NCBI GenBank assembly: GCA_029961745.1
Contig: CP124680.1
Coordinates: 868,001-932,000, forward strand
From: Nocardioides sp. L-11A
GTDB taxonomy: Bacteria > Actinomycetota > Actinomycetes > Propionibacteriales > Nocardioidaceae
DNA: 64,000 bases
Reading direction: 5' to 3'
Each line of letters begins with the position of its first letter. The stretch's first letter is position 1. Made by a program: the position numbers and the translations under genes. Positions 22,869 to 31,114 of the stretch are shown here, one piece after another. Under the pieces are notes generated by a model. That model was given only the letters and a program-made list of their open reading frames with translations. It did no database searches and had not been told where the DNA came from.

Positions 22869-23771
22869 GTGACGCTCGCGAACATTCCGCCCGCCCCGGA
22901 GGTCCCCGGCGCCCGCCACCTGCACTCCGGCAAGGTGCGCGACCTCTACGAGCTCACCGAGGGGCCGCACGCCGGCAAGCTCCTCATGGTCGCCAGCGAC
23001 CGGCTCTCGATCTTCGACTTCGTGCTGGAGACGACCATCCCCGACAAGGGCGAGATCCTCACCCGGATGTCGCTGTGGTGGTTCGAGCAGCTGGCCGACC
23101 TGGTGCCTCACCACGTCGTCTCGACCGACGTGCCGGAGGCCGTGCGCGGCCGCGCCGTCGTCTGTGAGCGACTCGACATGTTCCCCGTCGAGTGTGTGGC
23201 CCGTGGCTATCTCACGGGGTCCGGTCTCCTCGACTACCGCGCCTCGGGGGAGGTGTGCGGCATCGCCCTGCCGGCCGGTCTCCAGGACGGCAGCCGCCTG
23301 CCCGAGCCGATCTTCACCCCCGCGACGAAGGCCGAGCTCGGCGACCACGACGAGAACGTCTCGTACGACGCGGTGGTCGCCACGGTCGGCGCGGACGCCG
23401 CCGCGGCCCTGCGCGACCTGACCCTGCGGGTCTACGGCCGGGCCGAGGAGATCGCCCGCGAGCGGGGCATCCTGCTCGCCGACACCAAGTTCGAGTTCGG
23501 CCTCGTCCCCGGTGGCGACGGCCGGATCGTCCTCGCCGACGAGGTGCTCACCCCCGACTCCTCGCGGTACTGGCCGGCCGACGATTGGCGACCCGGCCGC
23601 GCGCAGCCGTCGTACGACAAGCAGATCGTGCGCAACTGGGCCCTCTCGCCCGAGAGCGGTTGGGACAAGGCCTCGGGGGAGGCCCCGCCGCCGCTTCCCG
23701 CCGAGGTGGTCGAGCGCACCCGCAGCCGCTACCTCGAGGCCTACGAGCTCCTCACCGGCGAGCGGTTCTGA
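22869..23771 (+). CDS. purC: Phosphoribosylaminoimidazole-succinocarboxamide (SAICAR) synthase
   Basis: 300 aa, the usual length of the long actinobacterial form. Joins CAIR and aspartate with ATP hydrolysis to make SAICAR, the eighth step of de novo IMP synthesis, in the cytosol. Recognisable family segments: HSGKVRDLYEL near residue 20 (nucleotide loop), DRLSIFDFVL, VECVARGYLTGSG, FTPATKAELGDHDENVS, and the C-terminal LADTKFEFGL...LADEVLTPDSSRYWP. GTG 22869 is the only sensible start, with a TAGGCT -10 box six nt upstream. It lies 13 bp after the sigma-linked membrane gene but is expected to be transcribed independently. Other purine genes in this window: purS, purQ, purL, purF and purM. 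Confidence 0.97.
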   Translation: MTLANIPPAPEVPGARHLHSGKVRDLYELTEGPHAGKLLMVASDRLSIFDFVLETTIPDKGEILTRMSLWWFEQLADLVPHHVVSTDVPEAVRGRAVVCERLDMFPVECVARGYLTGSGLLDYRASGEVCGIALPAGLQDGSRLPEPIFTPATKAELGDHDENVSYDAVVATVGADAAAALRDLTLRVYGRAEEIARERGILLADTKFEFGLVPGGDGRIVLADEVLTPDSSRYWPADDWRPGRAQPSYDKQIVRNWALSPESGWDKASGEAPPPLPAEVVERTRSRYLEAYELLTGERF

Positions 23772-23810
23772 CCCGCCCGGGCGGTGCCATTCGGGCGGGG
23801 CGCGCGGGGC

Positions 23811-23919
23811 AGTAACACGCTGTCCACCGCACTCCCCGGCGGTTGTCCGCGTCGTTCCGGTCGAGATCGGCGCCTTCCTGCGGAGAAGTGGAGGCCAGTG
23901 CGGTGGACGGCGTGTTACT
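23811..23919. repeat. Long intergenic inverted repeat (23.8 kb)
   Basis: A 23-bp arm at 23811-23833 (beginning AGTAACACGC and ending CCACCGCACT) is matched in inverted form at 23897-23919 with one mismatch. The loop is 63 nt. It fills most of the 246-bp gap between purC and the acyl-CoA ligase gene, both on the plus strand, so it could fold in the purC 3' UTR. Its sequence is unrelated to the inverted repeats at 21.1 and 42.0 kb. Confidence 0.75.
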
Positions 23920-24005
23920 TGCCGGGGCGACCGGCTAGTCCCGCGCCCGACCGCTCCGGCGAGCCCCTGGGCCCACGACCGATGACCGGACTCACGTCCG
24001 GCCAG

Positions 24006-24017
24006 TAGTTTGTGCGC
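24006..24017 (+). promoter_or_regulatory. Leaderless promoter of acyl-CoA ligase gene
   Basis: TAGTTT at 24006-24011 followed by six nt and ATG at 24018, with no ribosome-binding site. The spacing is identical to that of purC. Confidence 0.6.
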
Positions 24018-25583
24018 ATGACGAACCTCGCCGAGTTCCTCGAGAACAGCGCCCAGAACTTTCCCGACCGCACCGCGATCGTCTTCGGGGACACGCGACT
24101 GTCCTATCCGCAGGTCGACGGCGCGGCCAACCAGGTCGCCAACCTCCTGGTCTCGCGCGGGATCAAGCCCGGCGACAAGGTCGCGCTGAGCTGCCCGAAC
24201 CTGCCGTACTTCACGATCATCTACTTCGGCATCCTCAAGGCCGGCGCGACCGTCGTCCCGCTCAACGTGCTGCTCAAGGGCCGCGAGGTCGCCTACCACC
24301 TCGGCGACTCGGACGCGAAGGCCTACTTCGCCTTCCAGGGCACGCCGGAGCTCGCGATCGGCGCCGAGGCGTACGCCGGCTTCCAGGAGGACCGCGACAA
24401 GGGCGGCTGCGAGCACTTCTTCGTCATCACCGCCGACCCGACCGCGCCGTCGCCGATCGAGGGCACCGAGACCTTCGGTCAGGCGCTCGCCGGTCAGGCG
24501 CCGACCTTCGACACGGTCGCCGTGGACGACGACGACACCGCCGTCATCCTCTACACCTCCGGCACCACCGGCCAGCCCAAGGGCGCCGAGCTGCGGCACC
24601 GCAACATGCGCGACAACGCGCTGTCCGGCACGGACCTGTTCGGGGCCGACCCCGCCCGCCCGGACACCTACCTGTGCGTGCTGCCGCTGTTCCACTCCTT
24701 CGGCCAGACCGTCATCCAGAACGGCGGCTTCGCCTTCGGCGGCACCGTCGTGATGCTGCCGCGCTTCGAGGCCGCGCCCGCCATCGGTCTGATGCTCAAG
24801 GAGAAGGTCACCTTCTTCGCCGGCGTCCCGACGATGTACTGGGGGCTGCTCAACGCGCTCGACGACAGCGTCGACGTGAAGACGCTCGCCGCCCACCTGC
24901 GGGTCGCGGTCGCCGGCGGCGCGGCGCTCCCGGTCGAGGTGCACCACCAGTTCGAGGAGCGCTTCGGCGTCACCATCCTCGAGGGCTACGGCCTCTCCGA
25001 GACCTCGCCGGTGGCGAGCTTCTCGCCGTTCGGCTCACCGGTGCGCGTCGGCTCGATCGGCACGCCGATCCCCGGTGTCGAGATGAAGCTGCTCGTGCCT
25101 GAGACCTGGGACGAGGTCACCGACCCGGACGGCATCGGCGAGATCGCCATCAAGGGCCACAACATCATGAAGGGCTACTACAAGCGGCCCGACGCCACCG
25201 CCGAGGCGATCGACGCCGACGGCTGGTTCCGCTCCGGGGATCTCGGCCGCAAGGACGCCGACGGCTGGTATTACATCGTCGACCGCTCCAAGGACATGAT
25301 CATCCGCGGCGGCTTCAACGTGTATCCGCGTGAGATCGAGGAGGTCCTCCTCACCCACCCGGCGGTCTCCCTCGCGGCCGTGATCGGTGTCCCGCACGAG
25401 AGCCACGGTGAGGAGATCAAGGCGTTCGTCATCCTGAAGCCGGGCGCGAGCGCCACCCCGGAGGAGATCGTGGCCTGGGGCAAGGAGCAGATGGCGGCCT
25501 ACAAGTACCCGCGCATCGTCGAGATCGTCGAGGCCCTGCCGATGACCGCCACCGGCAAGATCCTCAAGCGCGAGCTGAGTTGA
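24018..25583 (+). CDS. Long-chain fatty acid--CoA ligase (AMP-forming)
   Basis: 521 aa, adenylate-forming (ANL) family. It activates a carboxylic acid to an acyl-AMP and then to acyl-CoA. The phosphate loop ILYTSGTTGQPKGAE is at about 177-191. The central motif GYGLSETSP is near 326, GWFRSGDLG near 404, and the hinge and C-terminal domain KDMIIRGGFNVYPREIEEVLLTHPAV near 425. The catalytic lysine is in TATGKILKREL at the C-terminus. The domain set and length match FadD-type ligases; chain length or aromatic preference cannot be deduced. ATG 24018 is chosen because a TAGTTT box sits 6 nt upstream; a GTG six nt earlier (24012) is in frame. It is a single-gene unit with structured repeats on both sides. 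Confidence 0.92.
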   Translation: MTNLAEFLENSAQNFPDRTAIVFGDTRLSYPQVDGAANQVANLLVSRGIKPGDKVALSCPNLPYFTIIYFGILKAGATVVPLNVLLKGREVAYHLGDSDAKAYFAFQGTPELAIGAEAYAGFQEDRDKGGCEHFFVITADPTAPSPIEGTETFGQALAGQAPTFDTVAVDDDDTAVILYTSGTTGQPKGAELRHRNMRDNALSGTDLFGADPARPDTYLCVLPLFHSFGQTVIQNGGFAFGGTVVMLPRFEAAPAIGLMLKEKVTFFAGVPTMYWGLLNALDDSVDVKTLAAHLRVAVAGGAALPVEVHHQFEERFGVTILEGYGLSETSPVASFSPFGSPVRVGSIGTPIPGVEMKLLVPETWDEVTDPDGIGEIAIKGHNIMKGYYKRPDATAEAIDADGWFRSGDLGRKDADGWYYIVDRSKDMIIRGGFNVYPREIEEVLLTHPAVSLAAVIGVPHESHGEEIKAFVILKPGASATPEEIVAWGKEQMAAYKYPRIVEIVEALPMTATGKILKRELS

Positions 25584-25586
25584 ATT

Positions 25587-26074
25587 GGTCGAGCGTGTCG
25601 CCCCATCGAAGGCGGCGCACAGGCCCTCCGGGCCCATGCTTGCCTCCGATGCGCTGCGCGCGGGGCGACACGCTGCCGACCACGCGGTCGGGACCGGCGG
25701 TGGGCCGAGTCCGCCTGGCGGCCGGCCTGCGCCGGTCGGGGCCGAGCGGGCCTCCTATCGAAGGCGGCGCACAGGCCCTCCGGGCCCATGCTTGCCTCCG
25801 ATGCGCTGCGCGCGGGGCGACACGCTGCCGACCGCGCGGTCGGGACCGGCGGTGGGTTGAGTCCGCCTGGCGGCCGGCCTGAGTCGGTCGGGGCCGAGCG
25901 GGTCGCCTATCGAAGGCGGCGCACAGGCCCTCCGGGCCCATGCTTGCCTCCGATGCGCTGCGCGCGGGGCGACACGCTGCCGACCACGCGGTCGGGACCG
26001 GCGGTGGGTTGAGTCCGCCTGGCGGCCGGCCTGAGTCGGTCGGGGCCGAGCGGGTCGCCTATCGAAGGCGGCGC
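25587..26074. repeat. Three tandem 152-bp units carrying a ~95-bp inverted-end element
   Basis: ATCGAAGGCGGCGC recurs at 25605, 25757, 25909 and 26061, an exact 152-bp period giving three full units and a truncated fourth. Each unit contains an element of about 95 bp (25587-25681 and its equivalents ending 25833 and 25985) whose ends are inverted: GGTCGAGCGTGTCGC at the left and GCGACACGCTGCCGACC at the right. The core is CCCTCCGGGCCCATG. About 58 bp of GC-rich linker separates elements. Units 2 and 3 are almost identical. The array fills the 495-bp convergent gap between the ligase and the stress-protein gene. No open reading frame here has coding character. Confidence 0.85.
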
Positions 26075-26078
26075 TGCG

Positions 26079-26588
26079 TCAGCTGAACGGGTTGGGCAGG
26101 GCGCCCGGGAGCTTCGCGAGGAGCTCCCGGGCCTGCGCCGCCACCTTGTGCTCGACGAGCACCTCGTAGCGGGTCGCGACGACCGAGCTGACCGACGAGA
26201 AGTCCCGCTGCCCCCGGGTGACGGCGTAGCCCGCGAGGGCGAAGACCACGCCGAACGCCAGGCCCAGCAGGACCGTCGAGGCGATGATCGCCAGCGTGTC
26301 ACCGGTGCCGAAGAAGCTGAACAGGACGCCCACGAACAGGCCGAACCAGAGCCCGCTCATCGCGCCCCCGGCCGCCACCCGGCCGCTGGTGAGGCGTCCG
26401 GTGATCCGCTCGACCTGCTTGAGGTCGGTGCCGACGATCATGCAGTTCTGGACCGGGAAGCCCTCGTCGGCGAGGAAGTCGACCGTGCGCTGCGCGGTCG
26501 TGTAGTCGTCGTACACCGCGAGCGACTGGGGGAACTCCAGCTTCAGCAGTGAGGAGCGGGCGTACGCGCCGGGTGTCGGGTTGCTCAT
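26079..26588 (-). CDS. General stress protein 17M-like (GsiB/YflT-type) membrane-associated protein
   Basis: 169 aa. An N-terminal alpha/beta domain (about 15-65: AVYDDYTTAQRTVDFLADEGFPVQNCMIVGTDLKQVERITGRL) matches the general stress protein 17M domain common in actinobacteria. Two hydrophobic helices follow, SGLWFGLFVGVLFSFFG and LAIIASTVLLGLAFGVVFALAGYAV (about 78-122), and a cytoplasmic tail ends the protein. It is probably an inner-membrane protein of unknown biochemical role linked to stress. The start ATG 26588 has CAGACT six nt upstream, so it too may be leaderless. It is convergent with the acyl-CoA ligase gene across the tandem repeat array, and divergent from purS. Confidence 0.8.
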   Translation of the reverse strand: MSNPTPGAYARSSLLKLEFPQSLAVYDDYTTAQRTVDFLADEGFPVQNCMIVGTDLKQVERITGRLTSGRVAAGGAMSGLWFGLFVGVLFSFFGTGDTLAIIASTVLLGLAFGVVFALAGYAVTRGQRDFSSVSSVVATRYEVLVEHKVAAQARELLAKLPGALPNPFS

Positions 26589-26650
26589 GCCCCCAGTCTG
26601 CCCCTCGTCCGCGAGGGGAGCGCGGAATCGGTCGCCACGCGCCGCGCCAC

Positions 26651-26663
26651 TAGACTGCGGGCC
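26651..26663 (+). promoter_or_regulatory. Leaderless promoter of purSQ
   Basis: TAGACT at 26651-26656, seven nt, then GTG at 26664. No Shine-Dalgarno sequence is visible. Confidence 0.65.
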
Positions 26664-26921
26664 GTGGCCCGAGTCGTCGTAGCTGTCATGCCGAAGCCCG
26701 AGATCCTCGACCCCCAGGGGAAGGCCGTCCAGGGCGCACTGCCCCGGCTGGGCTTCGCCGGCGTGACCGACGTCCGCCAGGGCAAGCGGTTCGAGATCGA
26801 GTTCGAGGGCGAGGTCACCGACGCGATCCTCGCCGAGGTCGACAAGATGGCCGAGACCCTGCTGTCGAACCCGGTGATCGAGAACTACACCGTCACGGTC
26901 GAGCAGGGCGTCGCGCGGTGA
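26664..26921 (+). CDS. purS: Phosphoribosylformylglycinamidine synthase subunit PurS
   Basis: 85 aa, the normal size. PurS is the small dimeric subunit that bridges PurL and PurQ and helps pass ammonia between them in FGAM synthase, the fourth step of purine synthesis. The sequence [30 protein letters not shown], followed by [14 protein letters not shown], matches the family throughout. The stop overlaps the purQ start by 4 bp (GTGA), so both are translated together. Its presence, with a 757-aa PurL, shows that the organism uses the three-subunit form of the enzyme rather than the single large one of enterobacteria. Confidence 0.96.
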   Translation: MARVVVAVMPKPEILDPQGKAVQGALPRLGFAGVTDVRQGKRFEIEFEGEVTDAILAEVDKMAETLLSNPVIENYTVTVEQGVAR

Positions 26922-27586
26922 AGGTCGGCGTCGTCACCTTCCCCGGCTCGCTCGACGACGTCGACGCGCAGCGCGCGGTGCGGATCGGCGGCAACGAGGC
27001 GGTCGCCCTCTGGCACGGTGACGCCGACCTCAAGGGCGTCGACGCGGTCATCCTGCCGGGCGGCTTCTCGTACGGCGACTACCTGCGCTGCGGGGCCATC
27101 TCCCGGTTCGCCCCGGTCATGGACAAGGTCGTCGAGGCCGCCGGCGCGGGCATGCCGGTCCTCGGGATCTGCAACGGCTTCCAGATCCTCTGCGAGTCCC
27201 ACCTGCTGCCCGGCGCGCTGATCCGCAACGATCACCGCAGGTTCGTGTGCCGCGACCAGCTGCTGCGCATCGAGAACAACCGGACCCCCTGGACCTCGGC
27301 CTACGCCGCCGGCCAGGAGATCCGGATCGTCCTCAAGAACGGCGAGGGCGGCTTCGTCGCCGACGCCGAGACCCTCGCCCGGATCGAGGGCGAGGGCCAG
27401 GTCGTGGCGCGCTATCTCGAGGTCAACCCCAACGGCTCCCTCGACGACATCGCCGGTGTCGCCAACGAGCGGGGCAATGTCGTCGGCCTGATGCCGCATC
27501 CCGAGCACGCCGTCGAGGAGCTGACCGGCAGCGGCCTCGACGGGCTCGGCTTCTTCACCTCGCTCGTCGAGACCGCCTTCGCCTGA
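26918..27586 (+). CDS. purQ: Phosphoribosylformylglycinamidine synthase subunit PurQ (glutaminase)
   Basis: 222 aa class I glutamine amidotransferase. It hydrolyses glutamine and feeds ammonia to PurL. Cys85 in the nucleophile elbow GICNGFQIL and the His/Glu pair in [10 protein letters not shown] near residue 193 complete the catalytic triad. [10 protein letters not shown] and [16 protein letters not shown] are typical PurQ segments. GTG start overlapping the purS stop. A GC-rich hairpin follows at 27614-27646 before the convergent cytosine permease gene. The partner purL lies 6.8 kb away with its own promoter. Confidence 0.96.
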   Translation: MKVGVVTFPGSLDDVDAQRAVRIGGNEAVALWHGDADLKGVDAVILPGGFSYGDYLRCGAISRFAPVMDKVVEAAGAGMPVLGICNGFQILCESHLLPGALIRNDHRRFVCRDQLLRIENNRTPWTSAYAAGQEIRIVLKNGEGGFVADAETLARIEGEGQVVARYLEVNPNGSLDDIAGVANERGNVVGLMPHPEHAVEELTGSGLDGLGFFTSLVETAFA

Positions 27587-27613
27587 CGCTCCCTGCCCGC
27601 GGACGTGTGCCCC

Positions 27614-27646
27614 GGCCCCGGACCCGCCCCAGTGGGGCCCGGGGCC
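27614..27646. terminator. Bidirectional hairpin between purQ and cytosine permease gene
   Basis: GGCCCCGG at 27614-27621 pairs with CCGGGGCC at 27639-27646, with further G/C pairing inside. It lies in the 70-bp gap between convergent genes. There is no U-tract, as is common for GC-rich actinobacteria. Confidence 0.55.
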
Positions 27647-27656
27647 AGGAGCCGGC

Positions 27657-28973
27657 TCAGTGCCCGGTGGGGGTGAGCCGGCGGTTGAGTCCGGCGCGCC
27701 CGACGGCGTACGAGCCGCATGCGGCCAGCACGACACCGATGACAGGTGGCACGCCGAACTCGGTCTCCTTGGCGATCCAGGCGGCGCCGCTGGCGACCGC
27801 GTAGACCGCGAGGTTCATGACGTTGAGGGCCGGCAGACGCTCGCCCTCGGGCATCCCGCCCCGGCGCCAGCGGGCGTAGTAGTCGCCGATGATCACGCCG
27901 CCGAGCGGCGGGATGAAGACGCCGAGCAGGACCAGGTAGTCGACGAGGTGGTTCTGCACGCCGACCAGGGCGAGGACCGTGCCGATGACCGAGCCGTAGA
28001 TGACGAACGGCGTCTTCCGGGGCTTCTCGAACAGCTCCGCGCCGGCGACGCCGAAGGCGTAGGCGGTGTCCGCATTGGACTTCCACAGGTTGCCGAAGAG
28101 CAGCACCAGGCCCCAGGTGACCAGGCCGAGGTCGTAGAGCACGAGGACGAAGTCGCCCTGGCCGAAGGTCATCGCGCCCGTCGCGCCGAAGAAGATCATC
28201 AGCCCGTTGCCGATCAGGAAGCCGATGACGCAGGCGACCAGTGCCTGGCTGCCGGTGCGGGCGAAGCGGGTCCAGTTGGGTGCCTGGGTGCCGGCCGAGA
28301 CGAAGGTGCCGACCACGGTGGTGATCGCGACCGCCATGGTCATCGAGCCGTTGGGCTCGACATCGGCCAGCCCGGACCAGCCGCCGACCTCCTCGAGGGA
28401 GCGGAAGAGCACCCAGAACGCGAGGATCAGGATGAGCGGCGTGGAGATCGCGGAGACCCAGTACATGCCGCGATAGCCGTAGCAGGCGGTCAGGCACATC
28501 AGGATGCTGGTCAGGATCATCACGGCGGCCTTGGCGGCGCCGGACTCCCACTCGAAGGCCTGGGCGGTGAGGTCGCCGATGGTGCCGATGACGACGCCGT
28601 ACCAACCGATCTGGGTGCCGCCGAGCAGGATCGAGCCGAGCTTGCTGCCGCGGTGGCCCAGCACGTAGCGGGCCATCACGACCGTGGTCAGGCCGGTGTT
28701 GGCGCCGATCCAGCCGAGCAGGGCGACGTACGTGCCGAGGATCAGCGAGCCGAGCAGGATCACCCGCAGCAGCTCGCCGAGGGCGAAGGCCGAGCCGAGC
28801 TGGGCGCCGGCCAGCATCGTCGGCGTGAAGACGGTGAAGCCGAGCAGCACGACCGCCAGGGAGATGAACGACTTGCGGGCTTGCGCCGGGACCGGCGTCA
28901 CCGGGTAGTCGGGGTCGACGACCGCCGCGGCGGCCTCGCTGCCGGGCCGTGCCTGGTCGCTGGAGAGGGTCAT
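27657..28973 (-). CDS. codB: Cytosine/purine permease (NCS1 family, CodB-like)
   Basis: 438 aa with about 12 membrane helices (first at FISLAVVLLGFTVFTPTMLAG). NCS1 family features: PVPAQARKSFISL just before helix 1, GAQLGSAFALGELL, QIGWYGVVIG, and GVFIPPLGGVIIGDYY near the end. It imports cytosine or a related nucleobase by proton or sodium symport. ATG 28973 overlaps the stop of the upstream deaminase (ATGA), so uptake and deamination of the same substrate are co-expressed. Control is probably by the divergent PucR-type regulator at 29542. Assignment to cytosine rests mainly on this pairing; hydantoins or purines remain possible. Confidence 0.88.
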   Translation of the reverse strand: MTLSSDQARPGSEAAAAVVDPDYPVTPVPAQARKSFISLAVVLLGFTVFTPTMLAGAQLGSAFALGELLRVILLGSLILGTYVALLGWIGANTGLTTVVMARYVLGHRGSKLGSILLGGTQIGWYGVVIGTIGDLTAQAFEWESGAAKAAVMILTSILMCLTACYGYRGMYWVSAISTPLILILAFWVLFRSLEEVGGWSGLADVEPNGSMTMAVAITTVVGTFVSAGTQAPNWTRFARTGSQALVACVIGFLIGNGLMIFFGATGAMTFGQGDFVLVLYDLGLVTWGLVLLFGNLWKSNADTAYAFGVAGAELFEKPRKTPFVIYGSVIGTVLALVGVQNHLVDYLVLLGVFIPPLGGVIIGDYYARWRRGGMPEGERLPALNVMNLAVYAVASGAAWIAKETEFGVPPVIGVVLAACGSYAVGRAGLNRRLTPTGH

Positions 28974-29428
28974 GCCTCCTCCCCGATGTCCTCGGCCCAC
29001 AGGTCGGGCTTCTCGCGCATCATGGTGTCCATCAGCTCGCGGCAGATCGGGTCGTCGAGCACGTCGACCACGACGCCGCGCGAGCGCAGCCACTCCTCGG
29101 AGGCCTGGAAGCTCCGGTTCTCGCCGACCACGATCCGCGGGATGTCGTAGAGCACCGAGGTGCCGGCGCACATGAAGCACGGGGAGAGGGTCGTGTAGAG
29201 CGTGCTCGCCCGGTAGATCTTGGCGGGTAGCCGGCCGGCGTTCTCGATGCAGTCGGTCTCGCCGTGCCGGATCGCGGAGCCCTGCTGGACGCGCCGGTTG
29301 CGGCCGACGGCGAGGACCTCGCCCTCGTGGACGAGCGCGGCGCCGATCGGGATGCCGCCCTCCTCCCAGCCGATCCGGGCCTGCTCGATGGCGAGGCCGA
29401 GGAACCTGCGGTCGTCGTCGGTGATCAT
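28970..29428 (-). CDS. Cytosine deaminase-like nucleobase deaminase (CDA fold, Fcy1-type)
   Basis: 152 aa. Zinc site: HGETDCIENAG (His55, Glu57) and SPCFMCAG (Cys84, Cys87). This arrangement, with GETDCIENAGR after the His, is that of the small cytidine/deoxycytidylate-fold deaminases such as fungal cytosine deaminase, which turn cytosine into uracil and ammonia. It is not the amidohydrolase-type CodA of E. coli. The 4-bp overlap with the permease gene supports a cytosine salvage pair. Guanine or other base deamination by the same fold cannot be excluded. It lies 113 bp from the divergent PucR regulator. Confidence 0.87.
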   Translation of the reverse strand: MITDDDRRFLGLAIEQARIGWEEGGIPIGAALVHEGEVLAVGRNRRVQQGSAIRHGETDCIENAGRLPAKIYRASTLYTTLSPCFMCAGTSVLYDIPRIVVGENRSFQASEEWLRSRGVVVDVLDDPICRELMDTMMREKPDLWAEDIGEEA

Positions 29429-29493
29429 GGGCTGCCTCCGGTGAAGTCGGTGTGTCGGGGCTCACATCACCAGAGGCGCCACGCGGCGACAAG

Positions 29494-29531
29494 GGACATA
29501 ATGTCCGGCATGACCTGTGATTCTCCGGACA
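29494..29531. promoter_or_regulatory. Nested palindromes between deaminase operon and PucR regulator
   Basis: GGACATAATGTCC at 29494-29506 is a 13-bp palindrome centred on A29500. Its right half starts a second inverted repeat, TGTCCGG (29502-29508) with CCGGACA (29525-29531). Two overlapping dyads in a 113-bp divergent gap are good candidates for the PucR-type regulator's binding sites. Confidence 0.6.
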
Positions 29532-29541
29532 GAGCGTCCTA

Positions 29542-31083
29542 GTGGGGGCAACTCTCGCCGAGGTGCTGGCCCTCCCGTCGTTCCGGGCTGCCAGCACTGA
29601 GGTGCTGCACGGCGACGTCGAGCGGGTCCAGGTGCGCTGGGTGCACTCCTCGGAGGTGTTCGAGATGGGCGCCCTGCTCGCCGGGGGCGAGGTGCTGCTC
29701 ACCACCGGCCTCGGCCTGCACGGGCGCACGGCCGACCACCTGGCGGCGTACGTCGACCAGCTGGCCGACGCCGGCATCGCGGCTCTCGCGCTGGAGCTGG
29801 GCCGCACCTTCTTCGCCGTACCCGAGCCGATCCTGTCGGCTGCCCGCCGTCGCGATCTGGCGCTGCTGGCGTTCCCGGCGATGGTGCCCTTCGAGCGGAT
29901 GGTCGAGGACTTCCACGAGCTGCTGGTCCGCCGCCGGGTCGCGGCGGGCGGCGACGCCGGCGACGCGGGCTGGCGGGCACTCACCCAGGTGGTGATCGAG
30001 GGCCGGGGCCTGCGGTCCCTGCTCGACGAGGTGTCCCGGCTCGCCGGCTGCGCGGTCGAGCTGCGCGACCCGGAGGGACAGACGGTCGAGCGCAGCCGGA
30101 TCGCCTCGGTGTCCGACGACGCCGAGATCCGCACGCCGGTGCGGGGGCCGGCGGGACCGGTCGGCACGCTGCGGCTCCTCGGCACGGAGAGCCCCGAACG
30201 GCTGCGGCTGGCCGAGGTCGCTGCGCACGCCGTCGCGCTCGAGGTCGGCCGGGGGAGCGGGGCCGGGCACCGTCCTGGCCCGGCCCAGTCGCTGGTCTCG
30301 GACCTGGTGGCCGGCGTCGTGGTGTCCCGGGCCGACGTCCTGCGCCGGCTGGCCGCGCTGGGCTGGCCGCCGCAGGAGGGGCGCCACCTGGTCGTCGTGG
30401 CGGTCGAGGTGGATGCCGCCGTGCCACTGACGGACGCGGCGGCCGCCGTCGAGGCGGCCTTCCATGACGACGAGCGGGCCGACCCCGCGGTGCTGGTCGG
30501 CGTGAGTGGCGGACACGTCGTCGTGGTGCATCGCGGTGGCCGGCGCCCGGTGCCGGCACAGGTCCGCGACGAGCTGACCGCGGCCCATGACCGGCTCGTC
30601 GCCCGGCTCCCCGGGCGGGTCCTGGTCGCGGCCGCCACTCCGGTCGCCGACCCCGGCGATCTCGCGCCGGCGGTCGGCCGCGCGCGACAGGTGCTGCGCA
30701 CCGCCCGGCGCTACGGCCGGCGCGACGGGGTCGTCATGGAGCGCGACGTCGCGGCGCACCGGCTGGTCACCTCGTCGGTCGATCCGGCCGCGATGCGCGG
30801 GTTCGTCCGTGAGCAGATCGGCCCGCTCATCGACCACGACCGCGAGCACCGCAGCGAGCTGCTGCGGACCCTCGACGCCTATCTCGCCTGCTCGCTGTCG
30901 AAGGCCCGGGCGGCCGACCTGCTCGGCATCCGCCGCCAGTCGCTCTACGACCGATTGACCCGGATCGAGCGACTGCTCGGTGTCTCCCTCGACGAGCCGG
31001 ACCATCGCACCGGGCTCGGCATCGCGCTGCTCGGCTGGCGGATGCGGACCGGTCTCGACCCGCAGGTCGGCTTCGGCGGCTGA
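29542..31083 (+). CDS. PucR-family transcriptional regulator
   Basis: 513 aa. The N-terminal PucR domain (about 1-120: LAEVLALPSFRAASTEVLHG ... GEVLLTTGLGLHG ... GIAALALELG) is followed by a middle GGDEF-like/GAF-like region and a C-terminal helix-turn-helix (about 440-490: LLRTLDAYLACSLSKARAADLLGIRRQSLYDRLTRIERLLG). Members control purine, pyrimidine and amino acid catabolism in response to small molecules. The GTG start at 29542 lacks a convincing ribosome site, and other starts are possible. It is divergent from the permease/deaminase pair and separated from it by nested palindromes, so it most likely regulates nucleobase uptake. Convergent with the DUF1906 gene. Confidence 0.88.
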   Translation: MGATLAEVLALPSFRAASTEVLHGDVERVQVRWVHSSEVFEMGALLAGGEVLLTTGLGLHGRTADHLAAYVDQLADAGIAALALELGRTFFAVPEPILSAARRRDLALLAFPAMVPFERMVEDFHELLVRRRVAAGGDAGDAGWRALTQVVIEGRGLRSLLDEVSRLAGCAVELRDPEGQTVERSRIASVSDDAEIRTPVRGPAGPVGTLRLLGTESPERLRLAEVAAHAVALEVGRGSGAGHRPGPAQSLVSDLVAGVVVSRADVLRRLAALGWPPQEGRHLVVVAVEVDAAVPLTDAAAAVEAAFHDDERADPAVLVGVSGGHVVVVHRGGRRPVPAQVRDELTAAHDRLVARLPGRVLVAAATPVADPGDLAPAVGRARQVLRTARRYGRRDGVVMERDVAAHRLVTSSVDPAAMRGFVREQIGPLIDHDREHRSELLRTLDAYLACSLSKARAADLLGIRRQSLYDRLTRIERLLGVSLDEPDHRTGLGIALLGWRMRTGLDPQVGFGG

Positions 31084-31114
31084 CCTGGGGGTCCGTTCCC
31101 GTCGCGACGGTGAC

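Noticed and set aside
25564..25941. Short repeated proteins (MGPEGLCAAFDRR type) in the 152-bp array
   Set aside because: They appear in every unit because the DNA is repeated. There is no ribosome site, and the ends of the element interrupt any single sensible frame.
25587..26074. CRISPR array
   Set aside because: The period is 152 bp with nearly identical units and no variable spacers or cas genes.
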